A DNA stretch of 64,000 nt, taken from NCBI GenBank assembly GCA_030062745.1, contig CP099846.1, positions 9,297,432-9,361,431 on the forward strand, written 5' to 3'. The position numbers and the translations under genes were made by a program. The notes below the pieces were generated by a model. That model worked only from the letters and a program-made list of their open reading frames with translations. It was not told the origin of the DNA and made no database searches. Shown one piece after another: positions 47,149-58,424 of the stretch. The DNA comes from Capitulum mitella (lineage: Eukaryota > Arthropoda > Thecostraca > Pollicipedomorpha > Pollicipedidae). How positions within the stretch are numbered: position 1 is the first letter of the stretch; each line of letters starts with the position of its first letter.

Positions 47149-50100
47149 ACCGTGGTTTAAACCCGGTTTAAACGATTTGTTGGCTGAAACTTGCCAATCT
47201 TACTACATAAAATATGAGAGCGTCGCATTGACGACCAAATTACTGGGAACAGCGTCACTAAATCACGATGATGGCAGTCACAAAAAACGTCCTTAACATC
47301 ATAGGATTGTGGAGTGTTTTTTTTTTGTGGCGGTTAATTTTATTCTAAGGGCCTTTGTGAAACCGAATGACGGCGAAACTGTATCAAGAAGTATCGTCGG
47401 CGACAGTTCTTTCTTTCGGTGAAACCGACCTCAGCCTATCTTAATAATGTTCGATATATTTGGCATCTGTAGAGAAATTCACCATTGTTAGACGTCTCTG
47501 GCGCATTGATGTATTTTGGTATAGCACAGCCCGGGTGGCTAAGTTAAGGCATTGCAGGAAGTGGACTCGTGTAAGTTGCCAGTTGACCACTGTATTAGTT
47601 GGGTAAACGATTCCTTCTCCACTGGGCTCCTAGGCGTCATCTGCTGGGCGCACTGGGCTGTTGACGCCACGGCGCTAGTCGGCCGGCGGCTGCGCGGTCC
47701 TTCCCGGCCGCGCTACGCTACTCGGCCGTCATGCGCTCCGTGCTGAGCCGTCGGTGGCGCGCCGTTACTCGGCCTTCGGCTGCGCGTCGTCTTTTGGCCG
47801 GGCGGGGGAGTTCATGCGCACGCTTATAATCACGTCCCCGTCCGGTTCAGCTCTATTCGTTCCTGTGTTGTCCCCAAGGATGTCGGATTTCCGATGTGTC
47901 TTTTTGGTTGCGTGTTGAAAGACGACAGACGTTTCAGGTGTTCGTGTGTCATGAGTTAAAACAATGTGTCACAACTTGGGGAATATTCGCGACGTGGCAC
48001 GTTGAAGGCCATTACCATCGTAACTACCTGACGATGACCCTGAGCACGACGTTTGGGAAACGCTTCATATTCTGCGTGCTTCACTCATAATGACTTGACG
48101 GTAATGATAAGGATAATTTTAATCCCGTGCGCCGATAAGCGATGCTCATGCGATACAGTTGCACTAAGACAGAGCGGTGAACTGACCGATGTCAGCAGTT
48201 GTCAGACCTCGGTTAGTGGCCGTCCGTTTCAGCAGCCGCACGGTCATTGCTTGTCGGACTCGGACGCACTCGGCATCCGTACGCTCCTCGTCGGTTATGA
48301 CCGGCAGTGCTCGACAGCGTACCGCGATTGCCGAAGCATCTGTTCAGCTCCCTTATGTAATCTCAGAAATGTCTTGGCCAGGACTAATGCTGTTTTTTTT
48401 TTCAGCGACGTGCGTCCTTCTGCCTATATTCATGCATTGCCCGCTCACTTTCGTCTAACTGTATTCTTAGACTATATTTGACTTTCGCTTTGTTGCAATA
48501 GCCGAAAATCGTTTATTTTCGAGACGGAAAACTGGTTTCTTTCTCGAAGTATGTCGGCAAGGTGACGTTGGGTTGTCAGAGATTCACAATGTCAGACAGA
48601 CACAGCTCGCCTGTGCCAGTATTTCTCGAAGTTCTGCGAGTAATCAGAGGACAGAGCTTCAAACCACTACACATATATGTTTTTGACGCCACATATATGC
48701 CACTAACAGTTTTTGCTGTCACTAAGCCAAACGCGTCACGGAGTCCACCGCATGTAGAGTCAAATCAAGAACAGAGTCGACTGCAGCCACAAATGGTGTA
48801 CCTTATACTCTCATTGTAAATGGCAATGCTGACAAAAAATGTCTCAAGCGTGATGGAACCATTAAAATTTCACTGCTTTCAGGTACCTTGGCTTCAGAGC
48901 CATCAAGTGAACTTTGTTAGATATAGGTATCTCATCTTTCCATGTATTCGTGGTGTCCCTCAGAAAAAAAGCACGCCACGTTTGACATGAGGGCCACTGC
49001 CTTGTTTTCGGTCACAAAGAAGGGCATTTGCGGAAAGAGGCCGTTTGCTCCCGCGTGCAGTTGTCGCCCTGAGGGGAATCAACAGAATATCGGCTGTGCA
49101 TATGATGAACTGCACGTTTTCCAAACGTCTGCGCTGTCCAAAACCTGTCTGTGAAGTGTCAGAAGAAACATGAAACGCGACTGGCGTGCCAAAAAAACCG
49201 TCACGCACCCTGGCCAGTCTGGCCGGACGCGCTGAGCGTCGAGACGATAACGTTTTGCCCATTAACTCTCCTCGCCTCCTCAGAGGACTGGCTTTCGCAT
49301 GTCGGTCAAATGGTATGTGGTGAGACGCGAGTCCCCGCACAGGGAACGCATTGTTTCCCTAGTGTTTTTTTCAGTCTCGATTCAGTTCATCGCCTCTGTC
49401 GGCAGGAGGACGCTTTCAGGCAGGCATTTGCTGAGGTGAGGAAAACCTTTACTCATGGTATTTGTGTGCGCATGCTGTCAGCTGCTTTGCAGTACGTTTT
49501 TCGAGGGAGCTGCCTCTGTGACTAGTTTCAGCGCAAATCTTGAGTTTCGCTTAATTGTCCCCAGAAAGCCGTGAGTCGCCATGGTGTTCCGTGATGCTGA
49601 TGATGAGGATCGGATCCGGTCTGTTGGAGCGGGTTTCTCCACGCTTCGACCATAAGGTAAGTCACAGCCGGACTAAGCGGCGAAACAACATCCAGACAGG
49701 GGCAGATTTTATGGCGGACATTGTCAATAAGAGCCAGCGAAACGGATGGCGTAGAACAGCAGCTACGAAAAGCACATCAGTACCAGTACCAGTAGTGGTT
49801 TGATCCCGGTGATACCGCACGAGTCTGTGCTTGCTTGCAAAAGCTGTGAACGCTGTGGACGGCTGCGGGCGGTTGCGCATTTTGCGAAGCAGTACCGTAG
49901 CCGTAACGCTTTCCTGACGTGATACGTATTTGCACGGGATGATTACAATCATGACACTTTAAAGCGGTAGGGTTGATTTGGTAGTGTCTCGTTTCATTCC
50001 TCTGTTCAGCTTTCAGCCAAAGTGCTTCATTGAGCAGAAATCCTGCATTTGCCGTTAGACATGAGAGTAAGGAATACGCACAAGACACTGGAGTTGCACG

Positions 50101-50565
50101 CCGCCCCGTACGCCACGGGACGTCCGGCCAGATCCAGAGCAGCGCTGAGCCACGATCGTTTCAGAATGGCACGCTGCGCCTTACTTGGTCCGAAGACAGT
50201 TCTGTCCCCGAGTTGGCATCTTCTTTTTGGTCGGTTACCGGCTCAGCTGGGTACAGTCGATAAGATAGGCACGTTTGTTATGGTAACAAAACTTTACATT
50301 TTCTCTTTTTTATCGATACGTATACACCACATTCTGATATGCAAACGCACTCTTGTAACAAGGCGACTGGCACGGGTTCTGGTAGCGGTGTCACGATGAG
50401 CGCGTCAGATCAAGTCAATCACCGAAAACCCGCCGGCGGACGACTTCATCGTTCCATCCCAGGCGCTCGCGGCCTGCGTGTCCGCGGTCGCCGCTAACCA
50501 GTCCGCTGCCGACCGCACCGGAGTCCTCGCCACTGGTGGCGTAGGCGAATGAACGTTAGGTGGGG
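47149..50565. other. Unassigned non-coding stretch
   Basis: No gene is supported. At 47145-47176 the bases after the MITE form a palindrome-rich cluster (TAAACCGTGGTTTA, then GTTTAAAC twice). A GC-rich patch with repeated 'ACTCGGCCxTCxGCTGCGC' lies at about 47640-47800. Confidence 0.45.
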
Positions 50566-51161
50566 TCAGTGTTTCCACGTGGACGATGATTTTAAAGCCC
50601 AGCTTGTAGCTGACAGCCTGCCTCGGGCCCGAAAAGGCTGCCTGTATCGGGCCCAGTCTTCTGCCTGATACTTGACGGGTCGGACTCGATACCTCTGATC
50701 GAAACCGGTCTTCTTTCCTTGCTGTTTCTTGGCCACTCTCGCGCGGGTGGCGCGGTCGTCGGCGGACTGCTCGGCGTGCACCGCCTCGTGCAGCCTGTTC
50801 CGGAACTGTCGGACTTACAGCGGCCCCGCAGGAGTCCTGCCGGTAGTGGTGTGTGGTGTGGAGCGGTACAACAAAACCCCCTGGGGGCTACCAGCCAGTC
50901 CCCACCCTCCGACGAAGCCGTCTGTGGAACGCCTCTGATGACCTTGTTGGTATGCTCCGCCGCACCGGTTCCCGTCACTCGAACTTGACGATTTCTGGCG
51001 CACTTCAGGTGCGCCACGAACTGCCGAGAAGTGAAAGTCGTACCGTTCTCAGATACAGCCTCCTCGGAGTGCCCGTCCTTACTGGCCGCAGCCTCCAAGA
51101 CACCTCGAATCCGACACCATGGCTTTAGGTTGCTAGCATTGAGGCGCGAGATGCTTGTCAT
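50566..51161 (-). pseudogene. Gypsy-type LTR retrotransposon integrase remnant
   Basis: Minus-strand integrase pieces are spread over three frames. First VSENGTTFTSRQFVAHLKC, matching the (S/T)DNGxxFTSxxF box with the catalytic Asp changed to Glu, and AAEHTNKVIR, matching the region of the third catalytic acid. Then, in another frame, LLYRSTPHTTTGRTPAGPL, typical of the integrase C-terminal side (yRstpHssTGxsPa). Finally QRYRVRPVKYQAEDWARYR, like the end domain. At least two frame breaks. No LTRs were recognised. Confidence 0.7.
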
Positions 51162-51449
51162 GAGATATGCGTGTAAGCTTCGCCAGTTTCCTGCACACGC
51201 GACATATCAGTCGGTTTCCTCGCATTGCAAGATGGCGTTGTTTCGGGACGCAGCGTTCCGTCCCCTTTTATGCCAGAATCCGAACATTTTTTGATAACAG
51301 TGACATCAGAATGCTGGAGTGACTGATGCGTTGGGGCCATTTGCAGACGTCCCCGTGGGACCTGGTCGCACCAGTATTTGACGTGTCGTTGTTTCTAGCA
51401 CGAAAGGGCGACATGTCGCCTCTTGAGCCGCAGGCACTTCCACTGGAGC
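51162..51449. other. Spacer between Gypsy and non-LTR remnants
   Basis: Nothing recognisable. The next remnant is on the opposite strand. Confidence 0.4.
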
Positions 51450-52277
51450 ACATTGGGTCGTATGAAGGGTACGAGTTAATGTATACCGACGACTCCAGAA
51501 CGGCATTGGGGTTGGGGTTTGCGTTTGTGAGCCGCCCCGTTACTCGTTTCTACACGTTGTTTGCACTCGCAGCCATTTTTACAGCAGGGCTTGTAGCAGT
51601 TAACAAAGCGCAGTGTATTATCGAAGTTTGTGAGAGCGTTTTACATGTTATTTTTACAGAATCCCTGAGAAGCCTCTTGGCACTGAAGGTTTTTGTCCGT
51701 CGTACCCTGTAGTTTAGGACATTTCATTGCTACTGACATCGCCGAAACAAGCTGGCAGGACAGTCATCCTGTGCTGGATCCGGAGTCATTTTGGGACCTC
51801 GAGGAACGAGCCCTTAGCGACAAAGCGAGCAGTGGAAGTTCCTTTCACTCATTCCCGTTCACGCCGGGGACTAATACTGAGCGATTTCCGTCGTCTTGCG
51901 AGCAAAGTGGCAACGTGGCTGGGCCGATGCTGTTACCAAACTGAACGCTGTGAAGTGCCGCCCGGCGTCATGGGCGTCTTGTTTTCGGAAGTCGAGGGAA
52001 GAGGAAGTGATGTATGTCGGATAGGCATTGGTCACACCGTTGCCACCCACCGATACTTGTGTGGAGAAGAGAGACATATTTGCCCCTGCTGTGGCCAACC
52101 ATTGTCAGTGCACCACGTGCTCGTTGCCTGTCGTTAGCTGGACGTTGAGCGTGTCCGATTCTTCGGTGCTACTGATCGCAGTGTAGGCAGTCTTCTGTGT
52201 CATGACTCCTGCTACATTGAAACTCTTCTCAAATTTCTAGCAGATATCGGCTTTTCAGTTATCTGTTTACCTGGATA
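51450..52277 (+). pseudogene. Non-LTR retrotransposon ORF2 end (RNase H and tail)
   Basis: Plus-strand remnant in several frames. It starts with LMYTDDSRTALGLGFAFV (RNase H first Asp box, yTDgSk--G-G-a), then FTAGLVAV, ILCWIRSHFGTSRNE (WvPSHvGi-GNE), ALSDKAS (last catalytic Asp region), IGIGHTVATHRYL (rLRiGHT--TH-yL), CPCCGQPLSVHHVLVAC (Cys/His cluster), and after one in-frame stop near 52136, DVERVRFFG and LLKFLADIGF. This order is that of I/Jockey-type elements with an RNase H domain. RT is not present. Confidence 0.75.
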
Positions 52278-53900
52278 GCCGTGTACTAGTCCGATCAGTG
52301 CATTGTTCTTCCTAACGGTGTTTGGTCGTGTCTCTCTTTATATGGCATTCTCTTGCTTTTTCGGCGGACTGTCGTTACTTCAGTTGCTGCATATGCAGTT
52401 ATGGACGCCGTATTACCCAGCAGTCGGCGCGCCCTGGAACCCAGATCATCGTCATGTACTTAGGCCCTGTGGTCATTTCAGCCGTGACTTGGCACCACTT
52501 TGGTGACATTATGTAGCCTTATTTGTACATTCGGAGTGCAGAAGTTGGGATTTTGTCACCACCCCCTTTTTTCTGAAAGTACGAGTAAGCACTCAAGATC
52601 CACAGGAAGGTCAGGCCACGATTGGTCCAGGGCATGCTGGGACCCACCAGAACATCTTCCGTCTCATGGTGTTGAGGACAAAAGTGAAAATTGCGATCGT
52701 ATGCCAGCAGCCTGAAACAGTATGATCACATTATTGTAACCACTATGTCCACGAGTTAGAGAATTCCTGAGGGTTCAGTCCTTTAGACTGGCTACGCTTA
52801 GCCTGTCTGCTCCAGTGCTTCACATATGATACAATGTGCCAGCCACTGCGATGTAATAGGAACTGTGCCAATATTTATAAGTTTGTTACATGCGCATCAG
52901 TGTGAAAAACGGCATTTTTAGTCATTTCTGGCGTGATATCAGCAATTATTTGGACATAGGGATGAATTGGAGCACCTTCTTGAGTTTGCGTTAGTGACAA
53001 TGCAAACTAATGTTCTTCATCTCTTAAGACAGGCTATAAATTTCATTGACATCAGAATGGCCATTTGTGTTTAACATGTGTGTCCTTTGATACGCATCAA
53101 TTTGTGGCCACTTGTGCGCCTTGGCGCACATTTCTCCACGGCCCGCGTTGTCACATGTGTCTCCACAGCCGCGTTTTTGCGCCTGACGCCATGCTTTGCA
53201 TGCTGGCTAATTGTGTGAAAAAATAATCAACATCACGGTCATGTTGTGAAGACAAGGTTGGCGGAATGATCTCCATTAAAAAAAGCATTAAGTCAGTAGT
53301 AGTGAATGGAAAGACTATGGTTTTAAGTACTGTGTACGTTCCTAATTACGTAAAATTCGCCCTGGGTCAGCTTTGACCACCAAGAAAATGGTGAACACCC
53401 TGAAAAGTGTCGGCGCTTGCTTGCATGTATGTAAAAGAATGCTGAAAACATTTCTTCAATTCGTCGCATGCAACCGCACTCAAACGATCATGTGAAATGT
53501 GTGTTTCGTACCGTACCTTTCTACAAGACCCTTCATCTCGCCCTTCGTGGAGGCACCACGATGGCCGGGCTCTTGTTTTAGTTTGGGCGCTGTCCCGAAA
53601 TCTTACACTTTACCTTGTGCACTGTCCAAGAATCTACTCTTCCTTCCGATGGCATCGTGCGTCGCTTACTGAATCTCCGAGAAAGGCAACTGCTCGTGCT
53701 GATTTGTATCGAATGCGGGCTGGGGCACTCAGTTTCAAGGCTCCGGCAATGGACGTTTGACTTGCACCACGAAGCTTGACCGTTTTCACACTGCTGACAT
53801 CTACCACCCCGAAGAGAACACCTTCGAGGCTAGTGTCTTACGTACACTTGATGTTATGCCCTGGCAAGGATACCAACTCCCGGAAGCGGGACGCTGCTGG
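52278..53900. other. Unassigned non-coding stretch
   Basis: No recognisable gene. The plus-strand frames at 53497-53942 have no domain. Confidence 0.45.
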
Positions 53901-53904
53901 GTTA

Positions 53905-54930
53905 CGAGGTCCACTCCAGAAGTTTTGAGACTTTTTCAGTAGAGACAGTTATTTATTTTAGAGAAGCATGAAACTTCAGTCACCCTCGAAGTAGGACCCC
54001 CCGAGTTCAATGCACTTGTTGTAGCGCTCCAGCCACTTCTTGAAGGCCCGCTGGTAGTCCTCCAAAGTGAAGGTGTCCAGGGCCTCTGTCACAGCCTCCT
54101 TCATGTCCTCCACATCCTCAAAACGGCGGCCCCTGAGCTTCTCTTTCAGTCTGGGGAACATCCAGAAGTCACAGGGGGCCAGATCTGGACTGTAGGGAGG
54201 GTGAGGGACAGTTTTGATGCCCATCTCTGTCAGGTAGCTCGTCACCATGATGGACTTGTGAGTGGGTGCGTTGTCCTGGTGCAGGTGCCACTGGCCAGAT
54301 TTGAAGAGTTCTGGCCTCTTGCGGCGAAATCTCTTCCTGAACTCCCTCAGAACCTCCACGTAGTATTCCTTGTTGACCATCTGGCCGTGGGGGACCAGTT
54401 GATGTAGATGATGCCTTTGCTGTCAAAGAACGGGATCATCATGAGCTTCGCAGTGGACCTGCTCTGTCTGACCTTCTTGGGTCTGGGGGAGTCAGTGTGC
54501 TTCCATTGGGCACTCTGTCTCTTGGTCTCTGGATCGTAACAATAAATCCAGCTTTCGTCACAGGTCACCAGAGAGTCAATGACACTCGGATTAGAGGCAA
54601 TGAGCTGAACCATCTCCTTGCTGTCACCAACACGCCTCTCCTTCTGTTCGCCACTGAGCAACCTGGGAACAAACTTCGCACAAACTTTACGCATGTTCAG
54701 ATCTTCATGAACAACTCTGTGCACAGTCGCCTCACCAGCTCCAAATTGTGCAGCAACTGTAAGAAGGGATACCCGACGGTCCTCATCCAAAAACTTGCGA
54801 ATTTTGTCCACAAGATCCGGCGTCCTGACGTCCCTCTCCCTCCCACACCTCTCCTCATCCCTCACTTCCTCTCTGCCGTCCTGGAACTTCTTGTGCCACC
54901 GGAACACAGTTGCACGGCTCATAAAAGTCT
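53905..54930 (-). mobile_element. Truncated mariner element
   Basis: The gene-3' end shows a likely terminal repeat, CGAGGTCCACTCCAGAAGTT at 53905, next to a TA at 53903-53904. The other end stops just upstream of the MSRATVFRW segment near 54930, where homology ends in repetitive CACATGACATCA sequence; the matching terminal repeat is missing. An intact mariner is about 1.3 kb. Confidence 0.7.
53976..54922 (-). pseudogene. Mariner transposase, truncated and frameshifted
   Basis: Two frames together cover most of a mariner transposase. The first (54922-54347) starts MSRATVFRWHKKFQDGREEV, followed by TVHRVVHEDL (second helix-turn-helix) and VTCDESWIYCYDPETKRQS with the first catalytic Asp. The second (54380-53976) carries WHLHQDNAPTHKS (second Asp) and PPYSPDLAPCDFWMFP (third Asp of DD34D), then the usual tail. 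A one-base change near 54400 breaks the frame. The N-terminal HTH of about 40 residues is missing: a stop lies four codons upstream of 54922. Members of this family cut and paste at TA sites; this one should be inactive. Confidence 0.9.
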
Positions 54931-55756
54931 CTCACACAACACACATGACATCACACATGACATCACAACCATGTGTTGTGTCTGGTGGTCGCCTGTGGGT
55001 TTATAATCTGAATGCACATGTCAGCGCTTTCCAAAGAGTTTTCTCTCATGAAATGTGTTGCGCAGAATGTTCAAGCATTCCCGTTGTGGAATGCCAGCAA
55101 CTCAGAGGGATGTGCGTCACTCAGATGCTAGGCACAGTAACCATTCTCAGTTCTGTGACTTGCAAGGGCTCAGAGGGCGAAATGTACGACAATGAAGACT
55201 GGTTTGTGTCGCACGCAAGTGACGCTGGACTTGACAATTGCGCACTATTAACTACCACGCCAATCTTTAAGTCACGTCGCATGGGACAGGACACCACGCG
55301 TAGTCCTCGATCGTACACTGAAAAAAAACAGGAGTCTTTTTATAGGGTTCATAGATTGTCTACTGGTGTCATTTTCCCTATTCAATTTAGACTTGTTTTG
55401 GTACCTTCTGCTGGTTTCAACTGTGACCTTTTCACTCAAGCGCGTGGTAGGTCTCAACTGAACTCAGTTTCACCCAACCCGGTAGCTGGACTCAGCTGAA
55501 ACTGGCGGTTGATCTCCACTAAAGCTGTGACAGGCATCACCGAATCTACCTGGTCTCCGATGAAACTAGTTATCGGTCTGAACGGAAGCTCACAACTTCT
55601 GAACCTTGAGCCCAGCGGAGGGTTTCATTTCGCACTTGCTCAAGCGACACTCCTCATTGTGACAGCCGATTATACATACGACATGGCTTCACAGGATATG
55701 TATTCGTGCACGGCGTTTTAGTGACGTCTAGACCACACGATGAAGAGCACGTCAAC
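54931..55756. other. Unassigned non-coding stretch
   Basis: No supported gene. The sequence begins with 'CACACATGACATCACACATGACATCAC' type repeats split in two short units. A plus-strand frame at 54795-55499 overlaps the antisense of the mariner and has no domain. Confidence 0.45.
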
Positions 55757-55975
55757 ACACGATGTTCACCGCGGCACGACTTGTTCCATTCTAGAACACA
55801 TCAAGAGATGAGAACACCACAGCACGGCAAGTCCCGATCTAAAATACACCAAAACACGTCACCACACCGCGGCACGACTTCTCCCGGTCTTGAACACACC
55901 AAACACATCACAACATCGCGGGACGACTTGTCCCGGACCACAGTTTTTGAACACATAGAGCCACGGAAAACGCAT
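55757..55975 (+). repeat. About 50-bp tandem repeat, four units
   Basis: Units containing 'GCGGCACGACTTGTCCCGG' and 'GAACACACCAAACAC' recur near 55770, 55820, 55873 and 55922, with moderate divergence. Confidence 0.75.
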
Positions 55976-56346
55976 CCTGATTTCCTCCAGAGGACCTCGG
56001 GGTTTCGTCAGCAGAGATCTTCTCGTCGCAAAGGTCTGGTTTTTCAGCAGCGGGTCTCTTCGGCAGTCAAGTTCGTCCCGTTCTTCAACTTGTAGGCTGC
56101 CTGCGTCTCGGTAGCATTCTCGGTGGGCACGGCATCATAGTTGGGAAGGCCAACTCTTGCCAAACGTTGTTTGCGCGTCTTGAAGTGATTGGTCTGCCGT
56201 TTGTATGTTACTAATTCTGGATGCCGGTGGCGGGTATTCTTTTCCCGAGGCGTAACAAAGTCCGAGATTGAAACTCCGAGAATGGAACTCCGAGCTTGCG
56301 CTCACTCCGACATTGTCGGGAAACACGGTATGTACATTTCTCTAAT
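55976..56346. other. Spacer before CRESS-virus copy A
   Basis: Nothing recognisable; the integration edge of copy A lies somewhere just below 56347. Confidence 0.4.
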
Positions 56347-57039
56347 TTATTCCTTCAAAGACACCATCAGTACATAGTAAATAAAACGAATCGTCGCTCC
56401 TTGCTCCGCCACATTATCATTACTAACCTGATCGTCAGCGATGTACACTGAACCAAGATTCAAGTCAATATTAGTCGTGGAAAAAAACCGTGATCTAGAG
56501 GGCATGTTATCAATCGTCCCGCGCAGCTGGATGGTAGGCTTAATCCTTCGGAAACTCCGATACATCCTCCGGCCATCAAACATCCTAGCCTTAGAGTTGT
56601 TCGCTATCATATTCGCATACTTGCTCTTATCTTCAGGATCAGAACTCCGTAAAATATAGAAAGGTCGAAAACTTACGTAATCTTACTTCCATTCAGCAAC
56701 TGCCCCCTTCGGAGGATTTACAATGTAACTGGCAGTCGCTCCCGTAACCGATGGGTGGTATTCAACACGCACCGCAGTAACCCGATAATGCCTAAAATTC
56801 TGCAGAAACGCCACATCATTTGAATCCAAAATACTAGAGATATTGATAGCATGGCGAAAGCCCAGGCTCTGTTCATGTGTAAAATCTTGAAGAACACACC
56901 GAGTAAACTTTCTTTTTATTGACACCACACGAGAACGGCGAAAACGACGCCTAAACCGCCGGACCACACGGCGCCTCCGGAAGGCCCTCAAAGGTCTCCG
57001 ACGCCTCCACCGACGACGGAAGGATCCACCACGTGCCAC
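56347..57039 (-). pseudogene. Endogenous CRESS-DNA virus capsid-like gene, copy A
   Basis: The frame starts at 57039 with an extremely arginine-rich N-terminus (about 40 residues), the nucleic-acid-binding and nuclear-entry type tail typical of circular single-stranded DNA virus capsid proteins, then a beta-rich body including FRHYRVTAVRVEYHPSVTGA. The frame is open for 118 codons, hits one stop at about 56685, and stays open in the same frame to 56347, so a single stop interrupts about 231 codons. Copy B is clearly homologous across the break. It overlaps the 3' end of the Rep-like frame. Capsid identity rests on the Arg-rich tail, position after rep and size; capsid bodies are hard to recognise by sequence. 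Confidence 0.75.
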
Positions 57040-57743
57040 CGGTCCGCTGACAACTTCTCCCTCAACGGCTCGAAGGTAGCAAAAACGATCACGCGCGTGT
57101 ACTCTAGCAGTACAACTTCACCGCGATACTTGCCTATTACCAGGCGACAGTTTTTCACACACTCCATTGTGCCGTAGGAGAAATGTGAGGCGTCAGTGCG
57201 GGTCACATCGAAACAGAACCCTTTAAATAGTTTCCTGCCAGCGACCATGGCAACATCTGCAGATTTAGTCCCGCCATCCAACACACAAAACCCAAACACA
57301 GACTCAAGAACGTTAGCCAAGTGGCTCTTCCCCTGACCTCCAAACACGTCAACCACCCACAGGATCTTCCTGTCATCCTGCTCCATCACCAGCTTCAGCA
57401 CATCATACTGCCATTTCCTGAGTCGCATGCTTCGCAAACATTCAAACCTTCGCGCTGCAATCCGGCTTGGGCGGCGCTCAACCAACCTTGCATGAGTTAA
57501 GTTTTTATACCTGATGTACATGCCACTATCTCGGCAGCTTTCTCCATCATGACCTTCCAGTCCTCGTATAAGTCCTGCCATTGGAAGTTTAACCTCACCT
57601 TCCCCGTCATTCCGATCTTCCAGGACAGCTCCCCAGTCACCTCCGGTCCTGTAGTCTCCGTCCTTAGACCAGCGTGACGCGCGCGCGCCAACACCCGCAT
57701 CCACACAAGCACAAAGACATAAAAGCCATGCTACTGCCGCCAC
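56988..57743 (-). pseudogene. Endogenous CRESS-DNA virus Rep-like helicase, copy A
   Basis: A 251-codon frame covering the superfamily 3 helicase half of a rolling-circle replication initiator. Walker A is FGGQGKS (134-140), Walker B FCFDV (176-180), and motif C VIVFATFEP (218-226), where the usual Asn is Thr (T223). A linker conserved with copy B (GxWxxVxE--ND, YIR-KN) precedes it. The endonuclease domain is missing: homology begins at SKDGDYRTGG (26-35), the tail of endonuclease motif III, and residues 1-25 look unrelated. Rep nicks and replicates circular virus DNA; this fossil lacks the nicking domain and a canonical motif C. The 3' end overlaps the capsid-like frame by 52 bases. Confidence 0.88.
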
Positions 57744-57954
57744 TCAGCGAACTGCTGTGTTATAATTCTGCACCTTATAAAAATGTCACGTATCTATTGT
57801 AACGCAAATTAAAGCAAAAATACAGAATATGCACTGACATCGGGTCTCAGTGACATGGAAAAAATATCGCACACATTAGTATATTATGTACACTTCAGTT
57901 TCATCATAAGCCTTGGCGAAATGCGCAACAGGTGCCGTACGCGTATCAAACATA
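57744..57954. other. Short spacer upstream of Rep copy A
   Basis: AT-rich, includes a TATAAAA-like sequence near 57776-57782 (minus strand TTTTATAAG), which is not proven to be a promoter. Confidence 0.35.
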
Positions 57955-58424
57955 CTACCGTCCGCCGTTGGCGATGTGCTGCACAAGAAGCCACTGGATT
58001 TGACGTCCACGACGGCTATCCCACCGTGGGTCGGCGCGTCTTGGCGGCTGCAGTTCAGCGTCAGCAGCGCGATCTGGGGCGGCCAGCCACCGCGGGTTCA
58101 CCTCGTCACCGTGTTCCTGCACAATGTGACGCAGCACAGCGCAGGCGGCAGCTAACCGCGGCACGTTTCGGGCGTAATGTTCTGATCGCTTCACAGTGCC
58201 CCTCCAGCGACCCGCCATCATCCCGAAGCCTTGTTGGACGATCACTCGCGCCTTGTTGAACCGCTGGTTGAACGTCCTTTGTTGTGATGTGAGCTGGCCG
58301 CAGAACGCCTCCATCAGCCAGGACCGGAGTGGGTAGGCTGCGTCTCCGGCGATCGTCAGTGGAACGTCTTGATCTCCAACTCTGATGCTGCCCTGAAGCA
58401 CATGGAATGCCACTGCTGACGTCC
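57955..58424 (-). pseudogene. PIF/Harbinger (HARBI1-like) transposase exon fragment
   Basis: The frame reads IAGDAAYPLRSWLM, FNQRFNKARVIVQQGFGMMAGRWR and HYARNVPRLAAACAVLRHI, the signature of the DDE_Tnp_4 nuclease of PIF/Harbinger transposases and HARBI1. The second catalytic Asp is kept (GDAAYPL), but the catalytic Glu of the VERxFGxLKxR motif is Gln (VQQGFG). A pyrimidine-rich tract ending in GTGCAG directly precedes 58424, so this looks like a last exon behind an intron. The first half of the enzyme was not found. It sits between the two CRESS-virus copies on the same strand. Confidence 0.8.
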
